From assembly GCA_041658585.1 (NCBI GenBank), contig JBAZZX010000007.1, positions 1-64,000 on the forward strand: a DNA stretch of 64,000 bases, in the 5' to 3' direction. A program made the position numbers and the translations under genes. The notes below the pieces were generated by a model. It was not told where the DNA came from. It searched no databases and was given only the letters and a program-made list of their open reading frames with translations. The stretch comes from DYFC01 sp041658585 (GTDB lineage: Bacteria > Nitrospirota > Thermodesulfovibrionia > Thermodesulfovibrionales > SM23-35). Of the stretch, positions 1 through 7,779 are shown one piece after another (positions within the stretch are counted from its first letter, which is position 1; each line of letters begins with the position of its first letter).

Positions 1-322
1 TTTTGAATATATTTTCAGCAATAAGTTTTATTTCCTCAAATTTATTAGTTGCTATGACAAATCGGACCCTATTAAACGCTTTGCTATCTCTTTCTTTTAT
101 CCCAAATTGGAAAATGGTTGGTAAATTATTTTTTATAAAATTAATGTCATCTGTTTCAACAATATAAATTAGAAGACGATTTCCGATATTGATTTTATTT
201 GTTAGTAATATCTGATTGGAAAGTTCGATATCACGCTGACAATCTATAAAATCAAATACTTCCTCTGGACATTGACATCCTAATGTTTGTTTTGCAAAAG
301 ATTTTATTTTTGTATTGGACAC
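1..322 (-). CDS. Hypothetical protein, 3' part cut by window edge
   Basis: A reading frame starts at a GTG (320-322) and stays open to the window edge. A strong Shine-Dalgarno box (AGGAGG on the minus strand, about 327-333) lies just upstream, which fixes the start. The protein begins with a Cys-rich segment (KSFAKQTLGCQCPEEVF), followed by a mixed alpha/beta sequence of about 107 residues. The early CxC followed by a proline is a possible metal or redox site. I do not recognise the family. It is the last gene of a minus-strand group with the phosphatase and zinc-ribbon genes upstream. Confidence 0.6.
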   Translation of the reverse strand, partial: MSNTKIKSFAKQTLGCQCPEEVFDFIDCQRDIELSNQILLTNKINIGNRLLIYIVETDDINFIKNNLPTIFQFGIKERDSKAFNRVRFVIATNKFEEIKLIAENIFK

Positions 323-346
323 TTTTCCCTCCTGTATAAAGGTTAT

Positions 347-916
347 TTACTTATCAAGGATATGGCTTAAAACTTCATTCAGGTTATCAAATAGCATAAA
401 TCCATTATCTGCATAATCTCGGTTCCACGGGAATAACAGCCCTGTAGCCATTACTCCCTTATCAACTGCCTTCTCCAATACATGTGGGGAATCATCCACC
501 ACAACATCAGTGGATTCGGTAAACAGTTGGGTCTTGTGGAATGAAAGGTGTAATTCATCATGCACCAGTCCATGCTTCTCAAGCCATTTCTCAGTCTGTA
601 TTCTGTAATCAGGAGACCTATGACTTGCTATCGTGATGTGATAACCATTTTCTTTTAAGCTGATGAGGAAATCTTTGGCTTCTGGATATGGTAAATTATT
701 ATCACTATGCTGATTAAGATGAACAGCATTTACGGCATTATAAAACTCATCCTCTGTACAATACCCTTCCCACAGATCCCAGTGTGTCCAACTTTCAGGG
801 GTAGGAAAGGTCTTGTTAATCTTCCTCAGTTCCTCATAAAATGCATCGCAAAAATGCCAGAGGGTGTTATCAATGTCTACGATTGCTCTTTTAATGGATT
901 TCTTTTTTTTAATCAT
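347..916 (-). CDS. HAD-superfamily 5'-nucleotidase/phosphatase-like hydrolase
   Basis: This is a soluble HAD hydrolase of about 189 residues. Motif I is DIDNT near residues 14-18, where the first Asp would be the nucleophile and the second the acid/base. A motif II-like Ser lies in TIASHRS and motif IV is the VVDDSPH acidic pair. The size and layout resemble the deoxyribonucleotide 5'-nucleotidase (NT5C-like) group, but the substrate is not deducible. I chose the ATG before a lysine run (MIKKKK). An in-frame GTG five codons upstream would deepen the overlap with the preceding gene. The 8-base overlap suggests co-transcription with the zinc-ribbon gene. Confidence 0.75.
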   Translation of the reverse strand: MIKKKKSIKRAIVDIDNTLWHFCDAFYEELRKINKTFPTPESWTHWDLWEGYCTEDEFYNAVNAVHLNQHSDNNLPYPEAKDFLISLKENGYHITIASHRSPDYRIQTEKWLEKHGLVHDELHLSFHKTQLFTESTDVVVDDSPHVLEKAVDKGVMATGLLFPWNRDYADNGFMLFDNLNEVLSHILDK

Positions 917-1190
917 AAAGCAACCGACCACAATATTGACAAACTTTAGCTTCCGGTTTTATAAATTCGGCACAATAAGAACATTTTTTCATTCTCTCAG
1001 AGATCGGCTTTTGTTCGACCTTTTGATTGCCAGGTTTAATCAGTAATGAATGCGTCAACGCCACAATAAATAACATAGCGCCATAAAACCACCATAACAT
1101 AAAGCTTTTGCCTTTGTTTCGGGCTATAATCGCGGGGATTAATCCGATAATAATCGCTAATTTGAATACTTCCATCAGATCCGTTTCCAT
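909..1190 (-). CDS. Small membrane protein with C-terminal zinc ribbon
   Basis: The protein has 93 residues. Two hydrophobic helices (about 7-24 and 28-50) are followed by a polar linker and a four-cysteine zinc ribbon: C70-x2-C73 and C84-x2-C87, seen as CSYCAEF and VCQYCG. Such short 'two helices plus ribbon' proteins are widespread and mostly uncharacterised. The ribbon probably sits in the cytoplasm. Its stop overlaps the start of the downstream phosphatase gene, so the two are likely co-transcribed. Function unknown. Confidence 0.7.
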   Translation of the reverse strand: METDLMEVFKLAIIIGLIPAIIARNKGKSFMLWWFYGAMLFIVALTHSLLIKPGNQKVEQKPISERMKKCSYCAEFIKPEAKVCQYCGRLLYD

Positions 1191-1236
1191 TATTTATAAT
1201 AAAACAATAGATATTATATTTGGCGACGTTTCTTAA

Positions 1237-1392
1237 GGTGTCAGCGAGGAGTACGAAAAACTTCCGTCTGAATGTGTTAAAAATATGCTAAAAGGGATTG
1301 GAGAAAGATATAAGAATTCCAACAAGGATAGAGCCAGGATTATTGCATATTTTCAGAGTTTTCTCTCCGATAGCCTTTCAAATACGCCATAA
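1237..1392 (+). pseudogene. Possible coding remnant
   Basis: A 52-codon open stretch without a convincing start reads like real protein (for example EEYEKLPSECVKNML and RARIIAYF, with many charged residues). It begins right after a stop and runs into the 3' end of hepT on the other strand. It may be the tail of a gene lost when the toxin-antitoxin pair arrived. The family is not recognised, and it could be chance. Confidence 0.2.
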
Positions 1393-1789
1393 CCGCGTCT
1401 TTAAATCTGTCGAAATCCCCCATGTGCTTTCTCAGGATCAGGACAACAATTTCCGCGTCAACCTGCTCATACTGATGCACAACGATATTTCTAAACTTCG
1501 ACATTTTTTCCATTATTGTAAAAAGTTCCTGGTCGATGACACCATGCTCGCATAATACCTTGAATGTATCTGCATAGCTTTCAGGTGTTCTCATCCCCCT
1601 GTCAGATACTATATGATTAGCAATATCGGCACAGGTCTCTATCATTATCTGAAGGGTTCTTTCAATAATACGCTGTATTTTCCAGTCTTTTCCGTAATCC
1701 TCACTGGTTATGTCGGAGAATTCCTTTAGCTGCTGCTGATATACCTCAAGCTCCGATATTTTTCTGAGAATAACAGACTTATCTACCAA
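1340..1789 (-). CDS. hepT: HepT-like HEPN toxin (DUF86)
   Basis: HEPN-domain RNase toxin of the HepT/MntA system, 149 residues. The diagnostic RX4HXY motif is intact: R100, H105 and Y107 in FRNIVVHQY. In characterised HepT proteins the Arg and His form the RNase site, and the Tyr is the residue AMPylated by the antitoxin. Its start overlaps the end of the nucleotidyltransferase gene by 11 bases, the normal antitoxin-first order. All key residues are present, so the toxin looks functional. Likely cytoplasmic, targeting RNA (family knowledge). Confidence 0.88.
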   Translation of the reverse strand: MVDKSVILRKISELEVYQQQLKEFSDITSEDYGKDWKIQRIIERTLQIMIETCADIANHIVSDRGMRTPESYADTFKVLCEHGVIDQELFTIMEKMSKFRNIVVHQYEQVDAEIVVLILRKHMGDFDRFKDAVMAYLKGYRRENSENMQ

Positions 1790-2204
1790 TGCCGTACCTC
1801 AGAGAAAATACTGTTTCTTCTTTTATTTTAAAATCAAAAAACTGCCTTAGTGCAAGAGACTCAAAAGCATGACGTGCTGCCGGATTTTTATCAACAAGGA
1901 CTTGTTTGTTCTGCAAAACTCTTCCAGTAATGCTTATGGATGCAACGTTAAGAATCACGATATCCAGTTCGTCTGTTCCAAGAACGTCAGTTAGTCTGTC
2001 AAAAATCTGAATTTTATTTTCCGCCAGATTCTCTGTACTCCCGAGATAAACAGCAATATCGATGTCAGACAGAGGCCCTATTTTTCCTTTAGCGAGTCCT
2101 CCAAAAATATAGGCAAAGATAATATTATTATCTTCTCCAAGGGCTTTTTTTAAATCGGGGATTCTCAGCAGGATACCTGACGGCAGTCTTTCAAATTTAA
2201 TCAT
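1779..2204 (-). CDS. mntA: MntA-like minimal nucleotidyltransferase antitoxin
   Basis: A 141-residue MNT-domain protein, partner of the adjacent HepT. Characterised members neutralise the toxin by adding AMP to its RX4HXY tyrosine. The catalytic signature is seen at residues 35-49 as GGLAKGKIGPLSDID, which matches GSX10DXD except that the Ser is Gly. The metal-binding DID pair is present. The S-to-G change may be tolerated, because many nucleotidyltransferases vary here. The gene is first of the pair, with the toxin overlapping its 3' end. The start ATG at 2202-2204 gives the family's usual length. Confidence 0.85.
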   Translation of the reverse strand: MIKFERLPSGILLRIPDLKKALGEDNNIIFAYIFGGLAKGKIGPLSDIDIAVYLGSTENLAENKIQIFDRLTDVLGTDELDIVILNVASISITGRVLQNKQVLVDKNPAARHAFESLALRQFFDFKIKEETVFSLRYGIGR

Positions 2205-2524
2205 CTCTAATTATCACGCAAGGCCATAAAGTTGTCAACCTGCCGAGTTGCCTCATTTAAAAATCTATACGAAAGAATCAGGTTCTGTCTCTGTAAAAAC
2301 AAGAGGAGGCTGGGATAATACTAATGGTCGGTGAGAGGCATAAGACAACAAAGATCACTGCAGCTTGGAATTCTGATCTTATAGGAGCTTTTGTGATAGC
2401 AGATGTGTTTTCAATGAATTGTCCTATTAGGAATCAACATCCCGCAGTCCTTGCAGTCCACCTCATGGCTACCATCTCTGTGCGAGTTGCCCCTGATTAT
2501 TTCGGAAATGAAATGTGATAATAG

Positions 2525-2564
2525 GTCAGGTTATGATGGGGTCAGTCAGGTTATGATGGGGTCA
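2525..2564. repeat. Tandem 20-bp duplication
   Basis: Two back-to-back 20-base copies (2525-2544 and 2545-2564), each beginning GTCAGGTTATGATGGG. They abut a GGGGTCAG-type motif. I see no confident gene from 2205 to 2780; the short open frames there have no protein-like features. Confidence 0.8.
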
Positions 2565-2697
2565 GACACCAAAATTGACTTTTATGCTGATATCATAAGA
2601 AAATCTGGTTATGCCGAAAAGGCTATCTATTCGGGGACAGCCTTCTTACGGCAACTTAATGTAGGAAAAATCAAAGGGGTCTGCCCTTGACATTGGA
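2555..2697. mobile_element. Possible remnant of a RAYT/REP-type element
   Basis: The stretch starts with ATGGGGTCAGAC and ends with GGGGTCTGCCCTTGACATTGGAC-type sequence, wording often seen at the borders of Y1 (RAYT) transposase genes. Between them is a short open frame (to 2690) that resembles the tail of a protein but has no transposase HUH motif. I read it as a decayed or internally deleted element; the assignment rests on remembered border motifs. Confidence 0.25.
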
Positions 2698-2780
2698 CAA
2701 ATTTTATCCATGGGCGACTTTAGGGAAGATAAAGCGGCCAATCTCTTTATGCTATAATCAAGCAAAAGGTGGTGATTAAT

Positions 2781-3028
2781 ATGGCGGGCATCAAAGAGAA
2801 AATCATGAAAGAAGTCGAAAAGATACCAAAGAACAAGATTGCTCAGCTTTATGATGTAGTTCACCTTTTCAGGGTAGAGGTCGAGAGTCCCAAAAAAGCG
2901 CCTAAAGACATGTGCATTGAAGCTAAAAAATTTTCGGGATTTGGAAAGATATATCCACTGAAGAAAACGCAGTGCTTGAGGAGATACAGGCGAGACGCAA
3001 AAGGACATATAGAACAAGGGTTCTGTGA
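2781..3028 (+). pseudogene. VapB-like antitoxin, frameshifted
   Basis: The original frame begins MAGIKEKIMKEVEKIPKNK and reads about 50 codons. At an A/T run near 2923-2938 the reading frame must change to recover a charged antitoxin-like tail (ISTEENAVLEEIQARR...) that ends at TGA 3026-3028. Without the shift the frame continues into a basic, non-protein-like tail ending at 3071. The repaired protein would be about 82 residues, and its stop overlaps the start of a PIN-toxin remnant, the classical antitoxin-toxin arrangement. A one-base sequencing error at the homopolymer is possible, but the neighbouring toxin is truncated too, which supports real decay. Confidence 0.7.
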
Positions 3029-3096
3029 GAAAATATCTTTTAGATACCAATATCATCTCTTATTATCTTAAAGGCATCGAAAACTGGAAGAATTAG
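3025..3096 (+). pseudogene. VapC-type PIN toxin, N-terminal remnant
   Basis: A GTG overlapping the antitoxin stop (GTGA) opens a frame reading VRKYLLDTNIISYYLKG, the unmistakable start of a PIN-domain toxin with its first catalytic Asp (LLDTN). The frame stops after 23 codons. Similarity to a PIN domain ends at about codon 18, where unrelated coding sequence begins. The remaining three acidic residues are absent, so no toxin can be made. Confidence 0.75.
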
Positions 3097-3275
3097 TATT
3101 TGGACCCTACAAAAACAAATCCTTTATTCCACCGTCAGCAGAACGTGACAAGATCAAGCGGGAGATCGCGATAACGGATGAAAAGATTGCTGAGATTGTC
3201 TATGGGCTTTATGGGATAACGGAGGAGGAGAGGAAGATAATAGAGGTAAAGTCAGAGGCGCTGAACCCGCGATAG
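3081..3275 (+). pseudogene. C-terminal fragment of a Type IIG/Eco57I-like methyltransferase
   Basis: A frame of 64 codons with no start reads LVFGPYKNKSFIPPSAERDK and then TDEKIAEIVYGLYGITEEE. The second part matches the closing 'TDxxIDxxVYxLYGLTEEE' segment typical of large BREX/Type IIG restriction-modification enzymes. It is fused directly to the VapC remnant, so a recombination or deletion has removed roughly the rest of both genes. Inert. Confidence 0.6.
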
Positions 3276-3320
3276 TGATGTTCAGTGTGATTTAAGTTAA
3301 AATAGGGTAAGGAGGTAAAA

Positions 3321-3563
3321 ATGAAAGAAGCCCTTCAGCATACAATTAAAGCATTTATCAGGAAAGGCGAGAAGTATTATGTCGCAGAATGTCTTGAAAT
3401 ATCTGTGATAACTCAGGGGAAAACTCTTGATGAGGCTGTGGCAAATCTCAGAGAGGCAGTAGCTCTTCATTTAGAGGGAGAAGACCCTGAACAGCTTGGG
3501 CTTGCACCGAATCCGACATTGATTATCACTATGGAGATGGAGCCTGTAGTAAGTGTCGCCTAA
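3321..3563 (+). CDS. hicB: HicB-family antitoxin
   Basis: An 80-residue HicB-type protein. It has the partial RNase-H-like fold signature GEKYYVAECLEISVITQGKT followed by LDEAVANLREAV. It starts 7 bases after a perfect AAGGAGG. In complete systems HicB blocks the HicA mRNA interferase and represses the operon. It is of the short kind without an obvious C-terminal DNA-binding domain, and it ends in ITMEMEPVVSVA. The hicA that should follow is reduced to its first codons, so this antitoxin is now an orphan. Confidence 0.85.
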   Translation: MKEALQHTIKAFIRKGEKYYVAECLEISVITQGKTLDEAVANLREAVALHLEGEDPEQLGLAPNPTLIITMEMEPVVSVA

Positions 3564-3582
3564 GTTGAAGCGCCTTTACTGA
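3553..3582 (+). pseudogene. hicA: hicA remnant (first nine codons)
   Basis: A GTG overlapping the 3' end of hicB opens the frame VSPKLKRLY and then TGA. 'PKLKRLSG' is the usual beginning of HicA toxins, and overlap with hicB is the normal gene arrangement. Everything after the eighth codon, including the catalytic His, is missing. Confidence 0.55.
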
Positions 3583-3869
3583 AAAAGGAGTTCTACTCTG
3601 ATTAACCTCATCTTATCTACTGCCGACAAAAAAAGTCAATTTGCAGGATCAGACTCAAATCTTATTCCTGACAAGCCTGAGTTACAATAAAATACTTTTC
3701 TTATGTTCTCAGTTAGTAATTAGCATTTTTTTCGTTGTTTGCAGGAAATTTTGAATATATGATAGAATTATAAAATTTTTCATATTTATTTACGGTCTTA
3801 GTTGTTTTTCTAAAATAAATATATTTTTCAAAATCCTGGTTGCAACCAACCGGTAATCAAAGAGGGAAA

Positions 3870-4457
3870 ATGGGAATTACAAACGTGCTTTTTTCAGGGG
3901 TAGGAGGACAGGGGATTATCCTTGCGAGCAGGATTTTAGCCAAATGCGCCTTTATCTCGGGATACATGGTAAAAGAAAGCGAACTGCACGGCATGGCGCA
4001 GAGAGGCGGGAGCGTCACAAGCCATGTGCGTTTCGGGGAAGAAGTATATTCTCCCTTGATCCACAAAGGGAAAGCCGACTTTCTGGTTGCGCTTGAAGAG
4101 CTGGAAGGGCTGCGATACGCCTATTATCTCAAACCGAAGGGGAAGGTGATCCTGAACCAAAAAAGGATAATGCCTTCTTTTATTAATCCGGCTGTCGCTC
4201 CATATCCGGAAGATGTAAAAGCCCAATTGGAGGCTATGGATTTTCACGTGGATTATGTGAACGCCCTGGAAATCGCAACCAACCTGGGCAATCCCAAGGT
4301 GGAGAATATCATTGTAATGGGTATTCTTTCCCGGTATTTGTCCTTCACTCTCTCTGCATGGGAAACGGTGATAAAAGAATCCGTGCCGGTAAAGACAATC
4401 GAGATAAACCTTGCCGCTTTCAATAAAGGGAGAGAGCTTGCAAAGGGAAAAGCATAA
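3870..4457 (+). CDS. iorB: Indolepyruvate:ferredoxin oxidoreductase beta subunit
   Basis: The gamma/beta-type subunit (195 residues) of 2-oxoacid:ferredoxin oxidoreductase, which with IorA converts aryl pyruvates plus CoA to arylacetyl-CoA, CO2 and reduced ferredoxin. Visible signatures are the glycine-rich GVGGQGIILAS at residues 9-19 and ESELHGMAQRGGSVTSHVR at about 41-59. The ATG at 3870 follows AGAGGG; the upstream ATG at 3840 lacks a ribosome site. Its stop overlaps the next start (TAATG), so it is coupled to paaK. The partner alpha subunit is about 6 kb away on the opposite strand, not adjacent as usual. Confidence 0.92.
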   Translation: MGITNVLFSGVGGQGIILASRILAKCAFISGYMVKESELHGMAQRGGSVTSHVRFGEEVYSPLIHKGKADFLVALEELEGLRYAYYLKPKGKVILNQKRIMPSFINPAVAPYPEDVKAQLEAMDFHVDYVNALEIATNLGNPKVENIIVMGILSRYLSFTLSAWETVIKESVPVKTIEINLAAFNKGRELAKGKA

Positions 4458-5746
4458 TGTTTTGGCAAAAAGATATTGAGACTATCAGTCGCAGCGCGCT
4501 TGAAGAATTGCAGTTGAAAAGATTGAAACAAACCGTCAGTCTGGCCTGCAAAAATATCCCTTTCTACAAAGAACAATTTTCAAAATTAAATCTTAAACCA
4601 AAAGATATAACCTCTTTAAAAGACGTCCCTAAATTGCCTTTTACTACCAGGGAAGATTTGCGTGAAAACTACCCGTTTGGTATGCTCGCCGTAGCAAAAG
4701 AACAGGTTGTGCGTCTTCATACCTCAAGCGGTACCACAGGGAAACCAAAGGCCATCTTTTTTTCAAAAAAAGACGTTGACAGGGCTGCCGAACTAATTGC
4801 CCGCTGCCTGATTATGACGGGAGTAAAAAAAGACGATGTGCTTCAGAACATGATGACATACGGGTTATTTACTGGAGCACTCGTCATGCACTACGGCGCC
4901 GAGAAAGTGGGGGTATTGGTCATTCCTGCCGGCCCGGGGAATACGAAGAGACAGATTGCTCTTATGCAGGATTTCAAAACTACCACCCTCCATCTTACTC
5001 CAAGCTATGCGCTCTATCTTGCCGGAGTAATGAATAATGAAGGACTCGATCCCAAAGATTTTTCTCTCCGGAGGGCGTATATGGGTTCCGAACCCTACTC
5101 CGAAGAAACAAGAAAAAAGATAGAAAAGTTTTTCAAGATCGACGTATATAATTCTTACGGATTGTCCGAAATGAACGGTCCGGGAGTCGCCTTTGAATGT
5201 ACTGAAAAAAACGGGATGCATCTCTGGGAGGATAATTTCATCATGGAGATAATCGACCCTGATACGGGCGAAAGAATGCCCGAAGGGGAGAAGGGCGAAC
5301 TTGTCCTCACAACCTTATACCGCGAAGCTATGCCCATTCTGCGTTACCGCACAAGAGACATCGCCATGATAATTCCGGGTAAATGCAAATGCGGCAGGAC
5401 CCACCGCCGGATTTCACGCATCATCGGGAGAACGGATGACATGATTATCGTGCGCGGGGTGAACATCTTCCCTCAACAGATCGAGCGGGTCCTGATGGGC
5501 ATAAAAGCCGTAGCCCAGAATTATCAGATCGTCCTCGAGTCCTATGACCTGATGACCGTGAGAGTGGAAATATCAAAAGAACTGTTCGACGGGAAAGTGG
5601 AGCATTTAGTGAGTCTGCAATCCGAGATAACGGAAAAATTAAGGGCTGAAATCCTTGTAAAGCCGAAAGTCGAACTCCTGGAACCCGGCACTTTGCCGGT
5701 AAGCGAGGGAAAAGCGACAAGGGTCATTGATAAAAGGATATTGTAA
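4457..5746 (+). CDS. paaK: Phenylacetate-CoA ligase family protein (copy 1)
   Basis: A 429-residue acyl-adenylating enzyme. Motifs are TSSGTTGKPKA (P-loop-like, about residues 90-100), YGLSEMNGPGVAFEC (adenine pocket), LRYRTRD and GRTDDMIIVRG (hinge), and a C-terminal catalytic Lys in EGKATRVIDKR. A four-Cys-type KCKCGRTHRR insert is typical of PaaK. Family role: activation of phenylacetate-type acids to CoA thioesters with ATP. Next to iorB it may run either to activate arylacetates or to handle arylacetyl-CoA from aromatic amino acid fermentation. Length is normal. Confidence 0.92.
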   Translation: MFWQKDIETISRSALEELQLKRLKQTVSLACKNIPFYKEQFSKLNLKPKDITSLKDVPKLPFTTREDLRENYPFGMLAVAKEQVVRLHTSSGTTGKPKAIFFSKKDVDRAAELIARCLIMTGVKKDDVLQNMMTYGLFTGALVMHYGAEKVGVLVIPAGPGNTKRQIALMQDFKTTTLHLTPSYALYLAGVMNNEGLDPKDFSLRRAYMGSEPYSEETRKKIEKFFKIDVYNSYGLSEMNGPGVAFECTEKNGMHLWEDNFIMEIIDPDTGERMPEGEKGELVLTTLYREAMPILRYRTRDIAMIIPGKCKCGRTHRRISRIIGRTDDMIIVRGVNIFPQQIERVLMGIKAVAQNYQIVLESYDLMTVRVEISKELFDGKVEHLVSLQSEITEKLRAEILVKPKVELLEPGTLPVSEGKATRVIDKRIL

Positions 5747-5764
5747 GAACTCATCAGTTGCATA

Positions 5765-5935
5765 CCTTGAAAGGCAGGCATGATAAAAACCCTTTTGAAT
5801 GCGACAAAAATTTGGCCTTATTCACCTGACGGCACTTTTAACCTAAAGTGCATTTTAGATGAACGTATGCTGCCATGTGTAAATAGTACATTATGGAGTC
5901 GCCAAAAGCTTTTTTATCATGCCTGCCTTTCAAGG
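5765..5935. repeat. Palindromic intergenic element, family 1, copy A
   Basis: The ends form a perfect 25-bp inverted repeat (5765-5789 with 5911-5935; arm begins CCTTGAAAGGCAGGCATGAT). Inside, GCGAC pairs with GTCGC, and the motifs CACCTGACGGCACTTTTAAC and GTACATTATGGAGTCGCC are shared with copy B near 36.2 kb. TTGCA lies just outside the left arm and TGTAACGTT outside the right. It sits between two co-directional genes of the paaK operon and could form a long hairpin in the transcript. Confidence 0.85.
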
Positions 5936-6017
5936 TGGGAATATGTTTTGTAACGTTTAGTATAATTTAATTATGAGACTTTTAATAATATTCAGTCATC
6001 AACTATAGGAGCGCCCA

Positions 6018-6473
6018 ATGGACAAATTAAGACAGCTTTCGATCTTTTCCGAAAATAAGCCCGGTAGGCTTAGAAAAATAACAAAGGTCCTCGCGGAAGA
6101 AGGCGTGAACATACTTGCAATAAATATTGCGAGTTCAAACGGTTTCGGTGTAATAAAGTTCATTGTCGATAAATTCGAGCCGGCTTACCAAAAACTCAAA
6201 CAAAAAGGTTTTACCGTCTCTCTCAATGAAGTGCTGGCTATCGAACTGACGGACAGACCTGGGGGCTTATTTGAAGTAGCCGCGCTTTTATCCAAAAAAA
6301 GAATAAATATAGAGAACGCTTATGTATTGATATTAGAATCCAGGAAAAAGGCTTTCCTGATAGCAGATGTGAAGGACATCGAAAAAGCAAAAAAACTTCT
6401 GGAGCATGAAAATCTGCGCTTTTACCGGGAAGAAGGACCCAAAAAGAAAAAAACTGCAAGGAGAGTAAAATGA
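6018..6473 (+). CDS. Tandem ACT-domain protein
   Basis: A protein of 151 residues with two ACT ligand-binding domains: LSIFSENKPGRLRKITKVL (about 7-25) and ELTDRPGGLFEVAALLSKK (about 75-93), each followed by an NI..AI/NAYV strand. ACT domains bind amino acids or related small acids. The gene ends with ATGA overlapping the second paaK, so ligase and sensor are translated together. A role as a regulatory partner of PaaK, or an aromatic amino acid sensor, is inference from this context and from similar gene pairs elsewhere. The start follows GGAGCGCCC. Confidence 0.85.
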   Translation: MDKLRQLSIFSENKPGRLRKITKVLAEEGVNILAINIASSNGFGVIKFIVDKFEPAYQKLKQKGFTVSLNEVLAIELTDRPGGLFEVAALLSKKRINIENAYVLILESRKKAFLIADVKDIEKAKKLLEHENLRFYREEGPKKKKTARRVK

Positions 6474-7768
6474 TCTGGAACAAAGAAGCGGAGTCTATGC
6501 GCGTTGGGGAAAGGCAAAAATTGCAGCTCGAAAGAATGAAGGCAATCCTCAAACGAACATATAAGAATGTTCCCTATTACAAAAAACGGTTTGACGAAAT
6601 GAAACTCAAGCCCGGAGATATAAAGAGTCTTAAAGACATACAAAAACTGCCTTTCACCACAAAGACCGATTTACGAGAAGGATATCCTTTTGGATTCTTC
6701 GCAGTTCCGCGCAGGGAAATAGTAGAGTTACACACTTCATCCGGAACAACCGGAAAGCCCACAGTATCGGGATACACAAGGAGAGACATAGAAATCTGGG
6801 GTGAAGTGATGGCGCGTGCACTCGCTATGTGCGGAGCGACAAAAGACGATATCATTCAAAATGGTTATGGTTACGGCTTATTTACGGGTGGACTTGGTGT
6901 GCACTATGGTGCTCAAACGATCGGGGCAACCGTAGTCCCTGTTTCTGCAGGGCAGACCAAAAGGCATCTCGACATTATGCAGGACTTCGGGTCTACGATC
7001 CTCACCTGCACACCTTCCTATGCGTTATATTTAACGGAAGCAGCCGAGGAAGCAGGCATTAATATAAAGAAGTTGAAACTCAAGGCGGGATGCTTTGGCG
7101 CTGAGGTTTGGACGGACAGGATGCGGGATGAAATCGAGAAGAGGTTCCATCTTATCGCTCTCAATATCTACGGACTGACGGAAATAATTGGACCCGGCGT
7201 TGCGCAGGAATGCGACCAAAAGAACGGACTCCACATTGCCGAAGATCACTTTTACCCTGAAGTCATCTCTCCGGAGACGCTTGAACCACTGCCGGACGGA
7301 GAGAAGGGAGAACTGGTGCTTACTACGTTGACCCGTGAGGGCATGCCGATGATCCGTTTCCGGACGAGGGATGTCACTACGTTAAGACGAGAGCGCTGTA
7401 AATGCGGACGAACTCTCGTACGGATGGACCGCGTCACCGGACGCACGGATGATATGCTGAAAATCAGGGGTGTTCTGATCTTTCCTTCTCAGATTGAAAA
7501 AGCGCTACTTGAGGTCAAAGGAGTAGAACCGCATTATCAGATTATCGTAACCCGACCACAGCACCTTGATGAAATAGAGGTGCAGGTCGAGACTTCAAAG
7601 AAATTATTCTCGGACGAAGTAAGACGCCTTGAGGAAGTAAGGAATAAAATTGAAAAACACATAGAAAGTGCGATCGGGTTGAGGGTGAAGGTAACGCTCG
7701 TTGAGCCGAAGACCCTTCCGCGCAGTGAAGGCAAAGCAAAGAGAGTTATAGACAAACGTCAACTGTAA
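6470..7768 (+). CDS. paaK: Phenylacetate-CoA ligase family protein (copy 2)
   Basis: A 432-residue paralogue of the ligase 2 kb upstream with the same motif order: TSSGTTGKPTVSGY, YGLTEIIGPGVAQEC, IRFRTRD, GRTDDMLKIRG, and the terminal Lys in EGKAKRVIDKR. The Cys pair in RCKCGRT is kept. Copies 1 and 2 differ throughout, so the duplication is old and the substrates probably differ (for example phenylacetate versus indoleacetate). It overlaps the upstream ACT gene by 4 bases and is followed after 11 bases by another ACT gene. Confidence 0.92.
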   Translation: MIWNKEAESMRVGERQKLQLERMKAILKRTYKNVPYYKKRFDEMKLKPGDIKSLKDIQKLPFTTKTDLREGYPFGFFAVPRREIVELHTSSGTTGKPTVSGYTRRDIEIWGEVMARALAMCGATKDDIIQNGYGYGLFTGGLGVHYGAQTIGATVVPVSAGQTKRHLDIMQDFGSTILTCTPSYALYLTEAAEEAGINIKKLKLKAGCFGAEVWTDRMRDEIEKRFHLIALNIYGLTEIIGPGVAQECDQKNGLHIAEDHFYPEVISPETLEPLPDGEKGELVLTTLTREGMPMIRFRTRDVTTLRRERCKCGRTLVRMDRVTGRTDDMLKIRGVLIFPSQIEKALLEVKGVEPHYQIIVTRPQHLDEIEVQVETSKKLFSDEVRRLEEVRNKIEKHIESAIGLRVKVTLVEPKTLPRSEGKAKRVIDKRQL

Positions 7769-7779
7769 AGGAGAGAGCT

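Noticed and set aside
2324..2690. Two short overlapping plus-strand open frames as genes
   Set aside because: No ribosome site, odd composition, and overlap with tandem and REP-like repeat DNA; more likely remnants.
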